Shown here: piece by piece, positions 25,489 to 33,819 of the stretch
Numbering within the stretch: the stretch's first letter is position 1
Layout: each line of letters begins with the position of its first letter
NCBI GenBank assembly: GCA_963705885.1
Contig: OY970120.1
Span: 1,054,001 to 1,118,000, forward strand
DNA length: 64,000 bases
Origin: MFD01275-c22 sp963705885
GTDB lineage: Bacteria > Actinomycetota > Actinomycetes > JACCUZ01
Direction: 5' to 3'
The notes under the pieces: model-generated
What the model was told of the DNA's origin: nothing
What the model saw: the letters and a program-made list of their open reading frames with translations, nothing else
The model's database searches: none
Made by a program: the position numbers and the translations under genes

Positions 25489-26574
25489 ATGAGCCACAGC
25501 GCTGACAACCGGAAGGGCGGCCCCTTGCCGTCGACATCGATGTCGCGTCGGGCGTTGCTCCGCACCGGAGCGTTGCTCGCCGGGTCGGGCGTCGCGGCCG
25601 GTGCGCTCGGCACCAGACAGGCGGTCGCGGCGACGATCACGACCGCGCCCGTGCCCCCTGGTGCCAGGGGCCCGCAGATCCCGGCCGAGGGCTACCTGCT
25701 GCGGGAGATCGGCGACGACCTCTTCTGGCTGACCGACGGCATCTACCAGATGATGTTCCTACGCACGCACCACGGCGTGGTGGTCGTCGATGCGCCGCCG
25801 ACGATCGGCAACAACATCACGCGTGCCATCGCGCGCGTGACGCGCCACCCCGTGACCGACCTCGTCTACTCCCACCATCACGCCGACCACATCGGCGCGG
25901 CGGCCATCTTCGACAACCCGCGGCTTCGCCGCTACGCGCACGAGGACACGGCTGCTCTGCTGGCGGAGGTCGGCGACCCGAACCGGCCGGTGCCGGAGCG
26001 TACGTTCAAGAAGTCGCGGCGGATCCGTCGTGGGCATCACGAGCTGCGGCTGGACTACCGCGGGCCGAACCACAGCTTCGGCAACATCTTCGTCTACGCG
26101 CCGCGGCAGCGGGTGCTGATGCTCGTCGACGTCATCTTCCCCGGCTGGGTGCCCTTCGCGTACCTCGCGGTCTCGGCGAACGTCCCCGGTTGGCTGACGG
26201 CACACGACAAGGCGCTGGCCTACCCGTTCGAGACGCTGGTCGGCGGGCACCTCACGCGCCTCGGGACGCGGGCTGACGTCGCTGTGCAGCAGGAGTACCT
26301 CGAGGACCTGCGGAGCGAGACCACGGCGGCTCTGAGCCACCCGTCGGTGCTGGGGGCGGCGTTCGACCCCACGAAGGTCGATCAGACGAACCCGTGGGCC
26401 GTCTTCGAGACCTACCTCGATGCGGCCGCGACGCGAGCGAGCGACATGGTGGTGCCTGACTGGGTCGACCGGCTGGGCGGCGCCGACGTGTTCACCGACG
26501 AGAACGCCTTCGCGATGGCCGAGGCCGTGCGCATCGACTTCGGGAACCTCGGGCCCTTCGGCGTACGCCCGTGA
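25489..26574 (+). CDS. Tat-exported metallo-beta-lactamase-fold hydrolase
   Basis: A 361-residue protein. The N-terminus carries a twin-arginine signal (SMSRRALLRTGALLAGSGVA, with SRRALL) ending in an AxA site. The MBL fold shows the first metal motif HHHADHIGAA (HxHxDH form), a further histidine in PNHSFGNIFVY, the aspartate in MLVDVIFPG, and GGHLTRLGT. The substrate is unknown; similar exported MBL proteins include quinoprotein relay and lactonase relatives. It is folded in the cytoplasm with its metals before export. The divergent MarR protein is a plausible regulator. Confidence 0.88.
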   Translation: MSHSADNRKGGPLPSTSMSRRALLRTGALLAGSGVAAGALGTRQAVAATITTAPVPPGARGPQIPAEGYLLREIGDDLFWLTDGIYQMMFLRTHHGVVVVDAPPTIGNNITRAIARVTRHPVTDLVYSHHHADHIGAAAIFDNPRLRRYAHEDTAALLAEVGDPNRPVPERTFKKSRRIRRGHHELRLDYRGPNHSFGNIFVYAPRQRVLMLVDVIFPGWVPFAYLAVSANVPGWLTAHDKALAYPFETLVGGHLTRLGTRADVAVQQEYLEDLRSETTAALSHPSVLGAAFDPTKVDQTNPWAVFETYLDAAATRASDMVVPDWVDRLGGADVFTDENAFAMAEAVRIDFGNLGPFGVRP

Positions 26575-26685
26575 AACGCGCGCCGCACGGGGAGGAGACC
26601 TGAACGCCGGCTGAACGCGGTTTCCGCATGGTGCGCCGGGCGTCGTAGGGTCGCCGGGCGGGACATCGTCGATCGCTGGGTCCGG

Positions 26686-27603
26686 GTGGTGCAGGTGCGG
26701 GGAGTCACGCTCGGTGCCGGGCTGGTGGTCGCTGTGCTCGTGGCGACCGGCTGTGCCGGCCCGAACAGTGAGACGGAGCGGGAGAACGCCGACGGGTCCC
26801 AGGCCTCGCTGTCGATCGGCGCGCCGGCCTCGGGCACCGTGACCGTCGTCGCCGCGGGCGACATCGGCAAGAGCCCGGCCGCCGGAGAGCGCACCGCCCG
26901 GCTCGTCGAGTCACTGGAGCCGGACGCGGTCCTGACCCTGGGAGACAACGCGTACGAGCGGGGCAGCCTCGCCGAGTACCGCGCCAACTACCGCCCGACG
27001 TGGGGCCGTTTCAAGCGGATCACCCGGCCGGTCCCGGGCAACCACGAGTACGGGACGCCCGAGGCCGACGGCTACTTCGACTACTACGGCCGGCGCGTCG
27101 CCGACAAGCCGTACTACGCCTGGAACGCCGGCGCGTGGCGGATGTACGCGCTGAACTGCGAGATCGACTGCGGCGAGGGCTCGGCCCAGCTCGCCTGGCT
27201 GCAACGTGACCTCTCGCGCAACCGTGACCGGCCGGCGCTCGCCTACCTGCACCGCCCGCGCTACACCTGCTCGAAGCACGCGCCGATGGTCGAGGTCGGT
27301 CCGGTGTGGAAGGCCCTGCAGCGGGCGAGGGGGCGGCTCGTGCTGTCCGGCCACAACCACGTCTACGAGCGGTTCGCCAAGCAGAACGCCAACGGCCGGA
27401 GGGCGCGCGACGGCTTGCGGCAGTTCGTCGTCGGCACGGGCGGCGCGGAGCCCTACGAGCTCACGCCGGGGTGCCCGAACCGACGCGCGTCGACGAACGA
27501 CGTGAACGGCGTCCTGGTGCTCAAGCTGCGCGCCGACCGCTTCCGGTGGAAGTTCGTCGACGTGAACGGTCGCGTCCTCGACAAGGGCCGAGGTCGGGCC
27601 TGA
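26686..27603 (+). CDS. Metallophosphoesterase lipoprotein
   Basis: A 305-residue calcineurin-like phosphoesterase anchored outside the cell. The signal peptide GVTLGAGLVVAVLVATGC has a lipobox ATGC. Metal-binding motifs in order: VAAGDIGKSP (D-x-G variant), LTLGDNAYERG (GDxxY as in purple-acid-phosphatase-like enzymes), PVPGNHEYGTP (GNHE), YLHRPRYTC and SGHNHVYERF (GHxH). The order and spacing match alkaline/acid phosphatase D-type enzymes. The Cys pair near NCEIDCGEG may form a disulfide. The GTG start is weakly supported; a second GTG follows directly. Confidence 0.87.
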   Translation: MVQVRGVTLGAGLVVAVLVATGCAGPNSETERENADGSQASLSIGAPASGTVTVVAAGDIGKSPAAGERTARLVESLEPDAVLTLGDNAYERGSLAEYRANYRPTWGRFKRITRPVPGNHEYGTPEADGYFDYYGRRVADKPYYAWNAGAWRMYALNCEIDCGEGSAQLAWLQRDLSRNRDRPALAYLHRPRYTCSKHAPMVEVGPVWKALQRARGRLVLSGHNHVYERFAKQNANGRRARDGLRQFVVGTGGAEPYELTPGCPNRRASTNDVNGVLVLKLRADRFRWKFVDVNGRVLDKGRGRA

Positions 27604-27604
27604 G

Positions 27605-27619
27605 GCGTCCCGGGGACGC
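27605..27619. terminator. Short perfect palindrome between convergent genes
   Basis: GCGTCCC (27605-27611) and GGGACGC (27613-27619) are perfectly complementary around a single G, directly after the phosphoesterase stop codon and 1 bp before the stop codon of the opposite gene. Placement fits a bidirectional terminator, although the loop is too small for an ideal hairpin. Confidence 0.4.
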
Positions 27620-27620
27620 G

Positions 27621-27959
27621 TCAGCGCTTCGCGGCGGGGGGCTTCCGGCTCGGCGTCTCGACGCGCTCGTCGACACGGGCGTCGGCCGCGTCTGCCGGCA
27701 CGTCGCTCGGTGTCAGGCGCTTGAGCACCGCATCCGGCCTCCTGCCTGCGCGGCGCATCGACGTCAGCTCGGGGCGCGAGACCCGCGCCGGGGCCGCGGC
27801 GTCCGAGACCAGCCGCCCGGTCGCCTCCGTCGGCACCTGCTTCCTCATGCGTGCCACCGCGGCGACCGGCTTGCTGCGCCGCCCCGCAAGCTCTACGACC
27901 TCCTCGTCGGTCACCTCGAGCGGCTCGGCCGGCCGGCGGAGGTCCTCGTCACCAGACAT
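27621..27959 (-). CDS. Hypothetical protein, last gene of the metalloprotease operon
   Basis: A 112-residue, highly charged protein (SGDEDLRRPAEPLEVTDEEV, then ELAGRRSKPVAAVARMRKQ) with no signal peptide, cysteine or membrane segment; much of it looks disordered. I recognise no family. AAGGAG lies 4 nt before ATG 27959, and the ATG is inside the 3' end of the preceding gene, so translation is coupled. It is the fourth gene of an operon reading leftward from the zinc-protease-like gene. Confidence 0.6.
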   Translation of the reverse strand: MSGDEDLRRPAEPLEVTDEEVVELAGRRSKPVAAVARMRKQVPTEATGRLVSDAAAPARVSRPELTSMRRAGRRPDAVLKRLTPSDVPADAADARVDERVETPSRKPPAAKR

Positions 27960-28167
27960 ACATCTCCTTGACGCGGCCGCTCTCGACACGGACGTCGACG
28001 TTGCGCCCGGCGTCCTTGGCGTGCGCAGCGAGCACCGCGAAATTGGTGCAGGCGTCGTCGTGGCTGTCCTCGAACTTGCGCCACGCACCGTCGATCCAGC
28101 CGTGCACGTTCGACCGCTGCTCGTTGGACCAGAGCGCGTCGACCCTCTTGCCGTTCAGCCACGCCAT
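27949..28167 (-). CDS. Small stand-alone domain, paralogous to the N-terminus of the neighbouring protease
   Basis: A 72-residue protein. It matches the first 75 residues of the protein at 28713-29459 along its length: ALWSNEQRSN versus GLWANEQRSN, WRKFEDSHDDACTNFAVLAA versus WRKLDDANDDACTNLLVLAA, then HAKDAG versus QAKAQN, and a final MYVW versus EIYDL. No known family comes to mind. The fold is probably alpha/beta with one conserved cysteine (DDACTN). ATG 28167 is chosen because it aligns with the start of the paralogue. It overlaps the next gene by 11 bp. Confidence 0.72.
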   Translation of the reverse strand: MAWLNGKRVDALWSNEQRSNVHGWIDGAWRKFEDSHDDACTNFAVLAAHAKDAGRNVDVRVESGRVKEMYVW

Positions 28168-28191
28168 GCGGGCCACCTGCCTCTCATCGGT

Positions 28192-28704
28192 TCACGGACG
28201 TACGTCGTCGATCCCGAGGACCCTGCCCGCCGTCGCATAGACCGCGTCGGCCGCCGCCAGCACCTCGGCCGGCGGCGTCCTGCCCTGCACCGCCGCCTGG
28301 TCGGGGTCGGCCGCGAAATACGTCCGGTAGGTCGACCCGCCCACGGTGATCTCCAGGATGCCGACGACGGTGTCGGGGAGGAACCTCGCCGGCTCCGGTC
28401 GGGCCGCGAGCACCTTGCTCGCGACCAGGCGGCGGCCGAGGTCGGCGAGGGCCTTGGTGTCGATCTCGTGCTGGTCGGCCTCGCCGTGGCGCCCGCTCAT
28501 GTCGCAGTCGAGCGCGCACGTCTCGAGCCGCGACCCACGCGCCGCGAACACGAAGCGGTAGTGCTGCCCCGGGGCGCCGCCGGTCGTCCGCAGCGAGATC
28601 GTGAGGTCGTCGTCGACGTCGCCCTTGGCCGCGCGCGCGAGGGACTCGCGGACGACCCCGGTGTCGTCGAAGGGAACCGGCTCCTGCTTGTGCTGCGCGG
28701 TCAT
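28192..28704 (-). CDS. Hypothetical protein in metalloprotease operon
   Basis: A 170-residue soluble protein, no signal peptide. Segments DLTISLRTTGGAPGQHYRFV, ALDCDMSGRHGEADQHEIDT and VVGILEITVGGSTYRTYFAA suggest a mixed alpha/beta domain; two cysteines (ETCALDCD) and several histidines could bind metal, but this is not a known motif to me. AGGAG lies 6 nt before the ATG, 8 bp after the protease stop codon, so the two are cotranscribed. It is followed after 24 bp by the small domain gene. Confidence 0.65.
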   Translation of the reverse strand: MTAQHKQEPVPFDDTGVVRESLARAAKGDVDDDLTISLRTTGGAPGQHYRFVFAARGSRLETCALDCDMSGRHGEADQHEIDTKALADLGRRLVASKVLAARPEPARFLPDTVVGILEITVGGSTYRTYFAADPDQAAVQGRTPPAEVLAAADAVYATAGRVLGIDDVRP

Positions 28705-28712
28705 GCGCTCTC

Positions 28713-29459
28713 CTAGGCCGGGCTCGTGGTCTGGCCGAGACGGTCGCAGAACGGTCTGCAGAGTCGCAGCACCACCTCGGTGTTGTCGTCCATCACGGTC
28801 CCGGTGTTCTTCGGGCTCCGGTCCGGGCACACGTCGTCCTCGGCGTACTCGTCGGGATGCCCGAGCAGGTGCCCGAACTCGTGGGACGCCACGTCGCCGG
28901 AGTCGGTGGTGTGCCAGAGACCGAGGTTGCTGCGACCGTTGCCCTTCTTGACCCGCACCGTGAGGTGCGGGCTCGACGAGGTCCAGTCGACCCGGAAGGT
29001 CAGCGCGCACGACGAGCACCGGAACCGGTAGCTCCACTTGTCCTCGATGCCGCGCTTCCAGCGACCCTTGACCTCGGCCAGCAGGTCGGCGGAGACGTCG
29101 GCATCGGGGTTGAGCTGGATCCTCGCCACGATGTTGGTGCCCTGCTGCACGAACGCCGCTGTCCAGCCGAACGTGCACTCGGCGACCGAGAAGCTGACCT
29201 CCTGCGCTGCGGGCGGCGACGACGGCGACAGGTCGTAGATCTCGGTGATGAACCACCGCTCGCCGCGCAGGACCTCGCGGACCTTGACGGTCGCGTTCTG
29301 CGCCTTGGCCTGGGCGGCGAGCACGAGCAGGTTGGTGCAGGCGTCGTCGTTCGCGTCGTCGAGCTTGCGCCACCCGGCCCCGGCGAGGTAGGCCCAGGCG
29401 TTGGAGCGCTGCTCGTTCGCCCACAGCCCCACGATGCGCCGGTCGCACGACACCGCCAT
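28713..29459 (-). CDS. Putative zinc metalloprotease with N-terminal repeat domain
   Basis: A 248-residue protein, first gene of a four-gene operon. Residues 1-75 are the same domain as the stand-alone protein at 27949-28167. A beta-rich middle (VSFSVAECTFGWTAAFVQQG, IVARIQLNPDADVSADLLAE) includes FRCSSCALTF, a possible metal site. The C-terminal part carries HEFGHLLGHPDEY: His193, Glu194 and His197 form HExxH, and Asp203 sits where metzincin-like and M64-like enzymes have a third ligand. A zinc endopeptidase is therefore likely, with unknown target. No signal peptide is visible, so it is cytoplasmic or exported by another route. GGAGGAGG precedes ATG 29459; GTG 29483 is an alternative. Confidence 0.72.
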   Translation of the reverse strand: MAVSCDRRIVGLWANEQRSNAWAYLAGAGWRKLDDANDDACTNLLVLAAQAKAQNATVKVREVLRGERWFITEIYDLSPSSPPAAQEVSFSVAECTFGWTAAFVQQGTNIVARIQLNPDADVSADLLAEVKGRWKRGIEDKWSYRFRCSSCALTFRVDWTSSSPHLTVRVKKGNGRSNLGLWHTTDSGDVASHEFGHLLGHPDEYAEDDVCPDRSPKNTGTVMDDNTEVVLRLCRPFCDRLGQTTSPA

Positions 29460-29558
29460 CCCGGTCGCCTCCTCCGCCGTCACGCCCGACCAGGGAAGTC
29501 CCGACCATCATGCGCCGCCCGCTCCGCCCGCGGAACCCCCGCGTTCGCCACCGGCCCG

Positions 29559-30581
29559 TCACCGCTCCAGCTCGGTGCGGACGCCGAGCAGTCTCACGGC
29601 CCGGCCGGGCGCGAACCGGTCCAGCGCCTCCAGCGCGGCGTGCTCGATGGCGGTGGAGTCGACCGTCGGCCCGGCGAGCGCGCGCGAGTGGGTGACGGTG
29701 CTGAACGGCACGTAGCGCACCGTCACCACGACACGCACCGCGGGCGGCCCGCCGTCGGCGATCTCCCCGGCGACCCGTCGGGCAAGTGCCGCCACCTCGC
29801 GACGTACGTCCGCCCAGTCGGCGAGGTCCTGCTGGTAGGTCACCTCGCGGCCGCGGCTCCTCGCGCGGTACGGCGCTCCGGTGACCGTCGCGCTGTCGCG
29901 GCCCTGCGCCAGGCGCACCAGCCACGGGCCCGTGGCCGGCCCGAAGCGCGCGGCGAGCACGGCCTCGTCGGTGTTGGCGAGCTGGCGCACCGTGGTGATG
30001 CCGAGGTCGGCGAGCTTGCGCGCGGTCTTGCTGCCGATGCCCCAGAGCGCGTTCGGCGCCCGGTCGCCGAGGACGTCGAACCACGTGGCGCCGGTGAGGC
30101 GGAAGACGCCGGCCGGCTTGCCGAACCCGGTGGCCAGCTTGGCCTGCAGCCGGTTGCGCCCGATGCCGACGGTGCACTCCAGACCGGTGCTGTCGCGCAC
30201 CCGGTCCTGCAGCTGCCGGGCCACGGCCTCCGGGTCGTCGGTGTCGACGGCGAGGAACGCCTCGTCCCAGCCGAGCACCTCCACGACCGTGCCGTCGCTG
30301 CCGAGGGCGGCCATCACGTCGGCCGACACGGCCTCGTAGTGCTCGCGGTCCACGGGCAGGAACACCGCGTCCGGGATCCTCCTGGCGGCGGTGCGCAGCG
30401 GGGTGCCCGAGCCGACCCCGAGCTCGCGCGCCTCGTACGACGCCGTGCTGACCACCCCGCGCTTGGTCGGGTCACCGTCGCCGCCGACGACCACGGCGCG
30501 GCCGCGCAGCTCCGGGTGGCGCAGCGTCTCGACGGCGGCCAGGAACTGGTCGAGGTCGACGTGGAGCACCCACAAGGTCAC
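29559..30581 (-). CDS. dinB: DNA polymerase IV (Y-family)
   Basis: A 340-residue error-prone translesion polymerase. The palm begins LHVDLDQFLAAVE with the first catalytic aspartate; SYEARELGVGSGTPL is the usual nucleotide-contact region; the second acidic motif is GWDEAFLAVD, where most family members have SIDEAYLD, so serine and isoleucine are replaced while Asp-Glu is kept. The helix-hairpin-helix ALWGIGSKTARKLADLGI follows and the little-finger domain ends the protein. It lacks the C-terminal beta-clamp tail of longer DinB. It stands alone, facing left. Confidence 0.92.
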   Translation of the reverse strand: MTLWVLHVDLDQFLAAVETLRHPELRGRAVVVGGDGDPTKRGVVSTASYEARELGVGSGTPLRTAARRIPDAVFLPVDREHYEAVSADVMAALGSDGTVVEVLGWDEAFLAVDTDDPEAVARQLQDRVRDSTGLECTVGIGRNRLQAKLATGFGKPAGVFRLTGATWFDVLGDRAPNALWGIGSKTARKLADLGITTVRQLANTDEAVLAARFGPATGPWLVRLAQGRDSATVTGAPYRARSRGREVTYQQDLADWADVRREVAALARRVAGEIADGGPPAVRVVVTVRYVPFSTVTHSRALAGPTVDSTAIEHAALEALDRFAPGRAVRLLGVRTELER

Positions 30582-30781
30582 CGGCCCAGTCTGCGCCGAC
30601 GCTCAGCCTGGACCGACGACGAAGATCATCGAGCCGAGCCGTTCGGCCACGGCCCGCCTGGGTCGGTCCTGGCGGCGACCACCGGGGTCCCCGGGGTTTG
30701 AGGTGCGCAGATGGGGACATTTCCGGGCGCGAGTCCCACAGACGTGAGACCCGCACCCTGCTCGAGGTCAAGGAGAGTCCC

Positions 30782-31375
30782 ATGGTCGGACGCATCACCC
30801 GGGCGCTCGCGCTCGTGGTCACGCTCGCGATGGTCGCGCTCGTGGCAGCCGGCGGCACGCAGTCGGCTTCCGCGGCGAAGATCAAGAACGACTACGGCAC
30901 GATGAAGGTCAAGAAGGTCACCGGCGAGTCGGACAACGGCGCGACCTTCGCCGGTCAGTACACCGTCCGCAAGTTCGTCGCGCGCGGCGACACCCTGATG
31001 GCCGTCGGCAAGCTCACCGGTGATCTCACCAAGAAGAACGGCAACACCAGGGCGGTCAGCGAGCGGGTCAAGCTGCCCGTGACCGTCCCCGGTTCGAGCG
31101 CGTCCGGCGCCCGCTCGACGTCGTCGGTGAAGCAGCTCTCGCCGGCCAGCTGCGAGGTCCTCAACCTGGTCCTCGGGCCGCTGGACCTCGACCTGCTCGG
31201 CCTGGTCATCCACCTCGACCGCGTCGTCCTGAACATCACCGCGGTGCCGGGTGCCGGCAACCTGCTCGGCAACCTGCTCTGCGCTGTCGCCGGGCTGCTC
31301 GACGGCGCGAGCCTGCCGAACCTGAACGTGCTCGCCGACCTGCTCACCGCGATCCTCGGCATCCTGCGGCTCTAG
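30782..31375 (+). CDS. Secreted protein of unknown function
   Basis: A 197-residue exported protein. The signal peptide is RITRALALVVTLAMVALVAA with cleavage after ASA. The mature N-terminal half is charged (IKNDYGTMKVKKVTGESDNG); the second half is unusually rich in Leu, Asn and Ile (NLVLGPLDLDLLGLVIHLDR, then ITAVPGAGNLLGNLLCAVAG), a pattern of many actinobacterial secreted proteins of unknown role. Two cysteines probably bond. AAGGAG lies 6 nt before the ATG. A strong terminator follows. Confidence 0.8.
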   Translation: MVGRITRALALVVTLAMVALVAAGGTQSASAAKIKNDYGTMKVKKVTGESDNGATFAGQYTVRKFVARGDTLMAVGKLTGDLTKKNGNTRAVSERVKLPVTVPGSSASGARSTSSVKQLSPASCEVLNLVLGPLDLDLLGLVIHLDRVVLNITAVPGAGNLLGNLLCAVAGLLDGASLPNLNVLADLLTAILGILRL

Positions 31376-31396
31376 GTTCCGCAGCCCGCACGCACG

Positions 31397-31430
31397 GTGC
31401 CGGTGCCCCTGGAACCGGGGGCACCGGCAC
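31397..31430 (+). terminator. Strong GC hairpin terminator
   Basis: GTGCCGGTGCCCC (31397-31409) pairs perfectly with GGGGCACCGGCAC (31418-31430), a 13-bp stem with an 8-nt loop, 21 bp after the stop codon of the secreted-protein gene. Only a weak T-containing tail (GTGTTC) follows. Confidence 0.85.
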
Positions 31431-31452
31431 GTGTTCGGTCTAGGGTCGGCGC

Positions 31453-32085
31453 ATGATCGAGATGAGCATGAACAAGGTGATCCACGGAGCCGTCCGGCGG
31501 GACCTGGACAGGTTCATCGACGCGCTGAGCACCTTCCCCGCCGGGGACTCCGACCGGGCACGGCAGCTCGGCACCGCGTGGGCGAACTTCGACGACCAGC
31601 TCACCACTCACCACGAGGGCGAGCACGAGATCGCGTGGCCGGCGCTGGAGTCGGTCGGGGTGAGCAGGGACCTCCTCGCGTCGATGGACGCCGAGCACGA
31701 CGCGATGGCCGCCGCGCTGGCCGAGGCGCGCACCGCGATGGACACCCTCACGCGCACGGCCGGTGCGGACGATGCCGCGGCGGCGCTGGCTGCCGTACGC
31801 GCGCTGAAGGCGGTGACGGTCGCCCACCTGGAGCACGAGGAGGCCGAGCTCGAGGCTGTCTACCTGGCCAAGCGCGAGACGCCGGAGATCAAGGCCATGG
31901 GCAAGGCCTTCGGGAAGGTCAGCCCGGCACGGGGCGGCCGGTTCTTCGCCTGGGTGCTCGACGGCGCGTCGCCTGCCGAGCGGGAGGCCGTGACCCGGGA
32001 CGTGCCCGGTCCGGTGCTCACCATCATCGGCGGCGTGTTCGGACGGGGCTACCGCAAGAACGTCGCCCCGGTGTGGAGGAGCTGA
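31453..32085 (+). CDS. Hemerythrin-like (HHE) domain protein
   Basis: A 210-residue cytosolic protein with a four-helix bundle expected to bind a di-iron centre and O2 or NO. Candidate ligands: His of VIHGAVRRDLDRF, HHEGEHEIAWPAL (HxxxE), MDAEHDAM, and HLEHEEAELEAVY. The C-terminal 60 residues (RFFAWVLDGASPAEREAVTR) are an extension common in actinobacterial members. A TAGGGT box (31441-31446) ends 6 nt before ATG 31453 with no ribosome binding site, so a leaderless transcript is likely. Confidence 0.87.
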   Translation: MIEMSMNKVIHGAVRRDLDRFIDALSTFPAGDSDRARQLGTAWANFDDQLTTHHEGEHEIAWPALESVGVSRDLLASMDAEHDAMAAALAEARTAMDTLTRTAGADDAAAALAAVRALKAVTVAHLEHEEAELEAVYLAKRETPEIKAMGKAFGKVSPARGGRFFAWVLDGASPAEREAVTRDVPGPVLTIIGGVFGRGYRKNVAPVWRS

Positions 32086-32091
32086 GCCCGC

Positions 32092-32110
32092 CGTCCGCTG
32101 AGGGCGGACG
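32092..32110 (+). terminator. Hairpin after hemerythrin gene
   Basis: CGTCCGC (32092-32098) pairs with GCGGACG (32104-32110) around a 5-nt loop, starting 7 bp after the stop codon. No U-tract. Confidence 0.6.
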
Positions 32111-32193
32111 CCTCCGCGACGCTGCCTGAATGTCACCGGTCTGGGCCGTGCCGGGCGTATGCTCCGGGTTGTTCCGACGTCCCGGGAGTGTGC

Positions 32194-32397
32194 ATGTCGT
32201 TGCCCGACCTGGCAGTCCCCTTCTACCTGGACGCCGGCACCGGCAGCATGCTGGTGCAGATGGCGGTCGCAGGTGTGGCGGGTGTCGCCGTGTTCGCCAA
32301 GGTCTTCTGGGCCAGGCTGACCGGCCCCTTCCGGCGCAAGAGCACGCCCCCCGAGGACGGGGTGGCCGCCGCCGCCTCGCAGCCGGCCGACGACTGA
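32194..32397 (+). CDS. Small single-helix membrane protein
   Basis: A 67-residue protein. After an exposed N-terminus (SLPDLAVPFYLDAGTGSMLV) comes one membrane helix (QMAVAGVAGVAVFAKVFW) and a charged cytosolic tail. GGGAG lies 6 nt before ATG 32194. Such short proteins with a Tyr-Leu-Asp-x-Gly-x-Gly segment are commonly found ahead of a methyltransferase and a membrane sulfatase, as here; the next gene starts 3 bp downstream. Function is unknown. Confidence 0.7.
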   Translation: MSLPDLAVPFYLDAGTGSMLVQMAVAGVAGVAVFAKVFWARLTGPFRRKSTPPEDGVAAAASQPADD

Positions 32398-32400
32398 CGG

Positions 32401-33819
32401 GTGGTCGTGTCCCCGTCCCGCGCCGACCCCGCCTCGTTCCGTGACCCGCACAGCTCCGTCCTGCTCGTCGGCGACCAGGTCCTCCGCCGGCTCTCCCCGT
32501 CTGCCGCCGACGACTGGCGGCAGCTGCGCGAGACGGCGTGCTTCGCCACCCGGGTGAGCGCCGGCGAGATCGTCGCCACCGAGGCGATGGACGCCGCCGA
32601 CCGGCCCGATGTCGGCGACGAGTCCACCTGGCCGGTGGTCCTTCGGCACGAGCGGATCCCGTTCGTCTCCTACCCGTACGAGTGGTGCTTCTCGCAGCTG
32701 CAGGACGCCGGCGCGCTGCACATCGACCTGCTGCTCGACGTGCTCGGTGAGCAGATGACGATGAAGGACGGCTACGCCTACAACCTGCAGTTCCGCGGGT
32801 CGGCGCCGGTCTTCATCGACGTCGGGTCCTTCGAGGCCTACCGCGGCGGACCGTGGGCGGGCTACCGCCAGTTCTGTCAGACGGTGCTCTTCCCGTTGCT
32901 GCTGCAGGCGCACCGGAACGTGCCGTTCCGGCCGTTCCTGCGCGGACAGGTCAACGGCATCGAGCCGGCGCAGATGCGAGCGCTGATGGCCGGCCGCGAC
33001 CTCATGCGCGCCGGGGTGCTCAAGCACGTCGCGCTGCACAGCGCGGTCGACGCGCGACATGCCGACAAGGGCGACGGGTCGCGCGCGACCGCGGAGAAGC
33101 TGCGCGACTCCGGCTTCTCCGACGCCGTCGCGCTGGCCGCGGCGCGCAACACCGGCACCCTCGTGCGCAAGCTGCGCTGGAAGCCGGGGGAGTCGCACTG
33201 GACGACCTACCAGCAGACCAGCACCTACACCGACGCCGAGCGCGAGCAGAAGGTGGCGTTCGTCGCGTCGGCGCTCGCGCAGCAGCGGTCGGGACTCGTG
33301 CTCGATCTCGGCTGCAATGACGGGACCTTCTCCCGGGTGGCCCAGGAGCACGCCGACCACGTCGTCGCGGTCGACGGCGACGAGCAGACCATCGACGCGC
33401 TCTACCGGCAGCTCCGCGCCGAGGGCAACCGCACGATCCTCCCGCTGGTGATGGACCTGACCGACCCGTCGCCGGCGATCGGCTGGCGCTCGCAGGAACG
33501 CGCGTCGTTCCTGGACCGGGCGCGACCGGACGCGGTGCTGGCGCTCGCCCTGGTCCACCACCTGGCGATCGGCGCGAACATCCCGCTGCCCGAGGTGGTG
33601 TCCTGGCTGCGCGGCTTCGGCGGGCGGCTGGTCGTGGAGTTCGTCGAGCCGACCGACCCGATGGCGCAGCGGCTGCTGGCCAACAAGCCCGCCGGGCTCT
33701 TCCCCGACTACCGGCGCGAGGCCTTCGAGGAGCTGCTCGCCGCGCGCTTCCGGGTGGAGCGGCAGGTGACTCTCACCGGCGGGACGCGCACGCTGTACGC
33801 CGCCGTACCCCATGGCTGA
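32401..33819 (+). CDS. SAM-dependent methyltransferase, cell-surface polysaccharide type
   Basis: A 472-residue cytosolic protein. The N-terminal 290 residues form a domain without a clear name (SAGEIVATEAMDAADRPD, LRHERIPFVSYPYEWCFSQL, YNLQFRGSAPVFIDVGSFEA). The class I SAM-binding domain follows: LVLDLGCNDGTFSRVAQEHA, VVAVDGDEQTIDALY, then VLALALVHHLAIGANIPL. The layout resembles NoeA-like methyltransferases tied to surface glycans. Its stop overlaps the ATG of the sulfatase gene by 8 bp, so the proteins probably act in one pathway. Start GTG 32401. Confidence 0.8.
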   Translation: MVVSPSRADPASFRDPHSSVLLVGDQVLRRLSPSAADDWRQLRETACFATRVSAGEIVATEAMDAADRPDVGDESTWPVVLRHERIPFVSYPYEWCFSQLQDAGALHIDLLLDVLGEQMTMKDGYAYNLQFRGSAPVFIDVGSFEAYRGGPWAGYRQFCQTVLFPLLLQAHRNVPFRPFLRGQVNGIEPAQMRALMAGRDLMRAGVLKHVALHSAVDARHADKGDGSRATAEKLRDSGFSDAVALAAARNTGTLVRKLRWKPGESHWTTYQQTSTYTDAEREQKVAFVASALAQQRSGLVLDLGCNDGTFSRVAQEHADHVVAVDGDEQTIDALYRQLRAEGNRTILPLVMDLTDPSPAIGWRSQERASFLDRARPDAVLALALVHHLAIGANIPLPEVVSWLRGFGGRLVVEFVEPTDPMAQRLLANKPAGLFPDYRREAFEELLAARFRVERQVTLTGGTRTLYAAVPHG

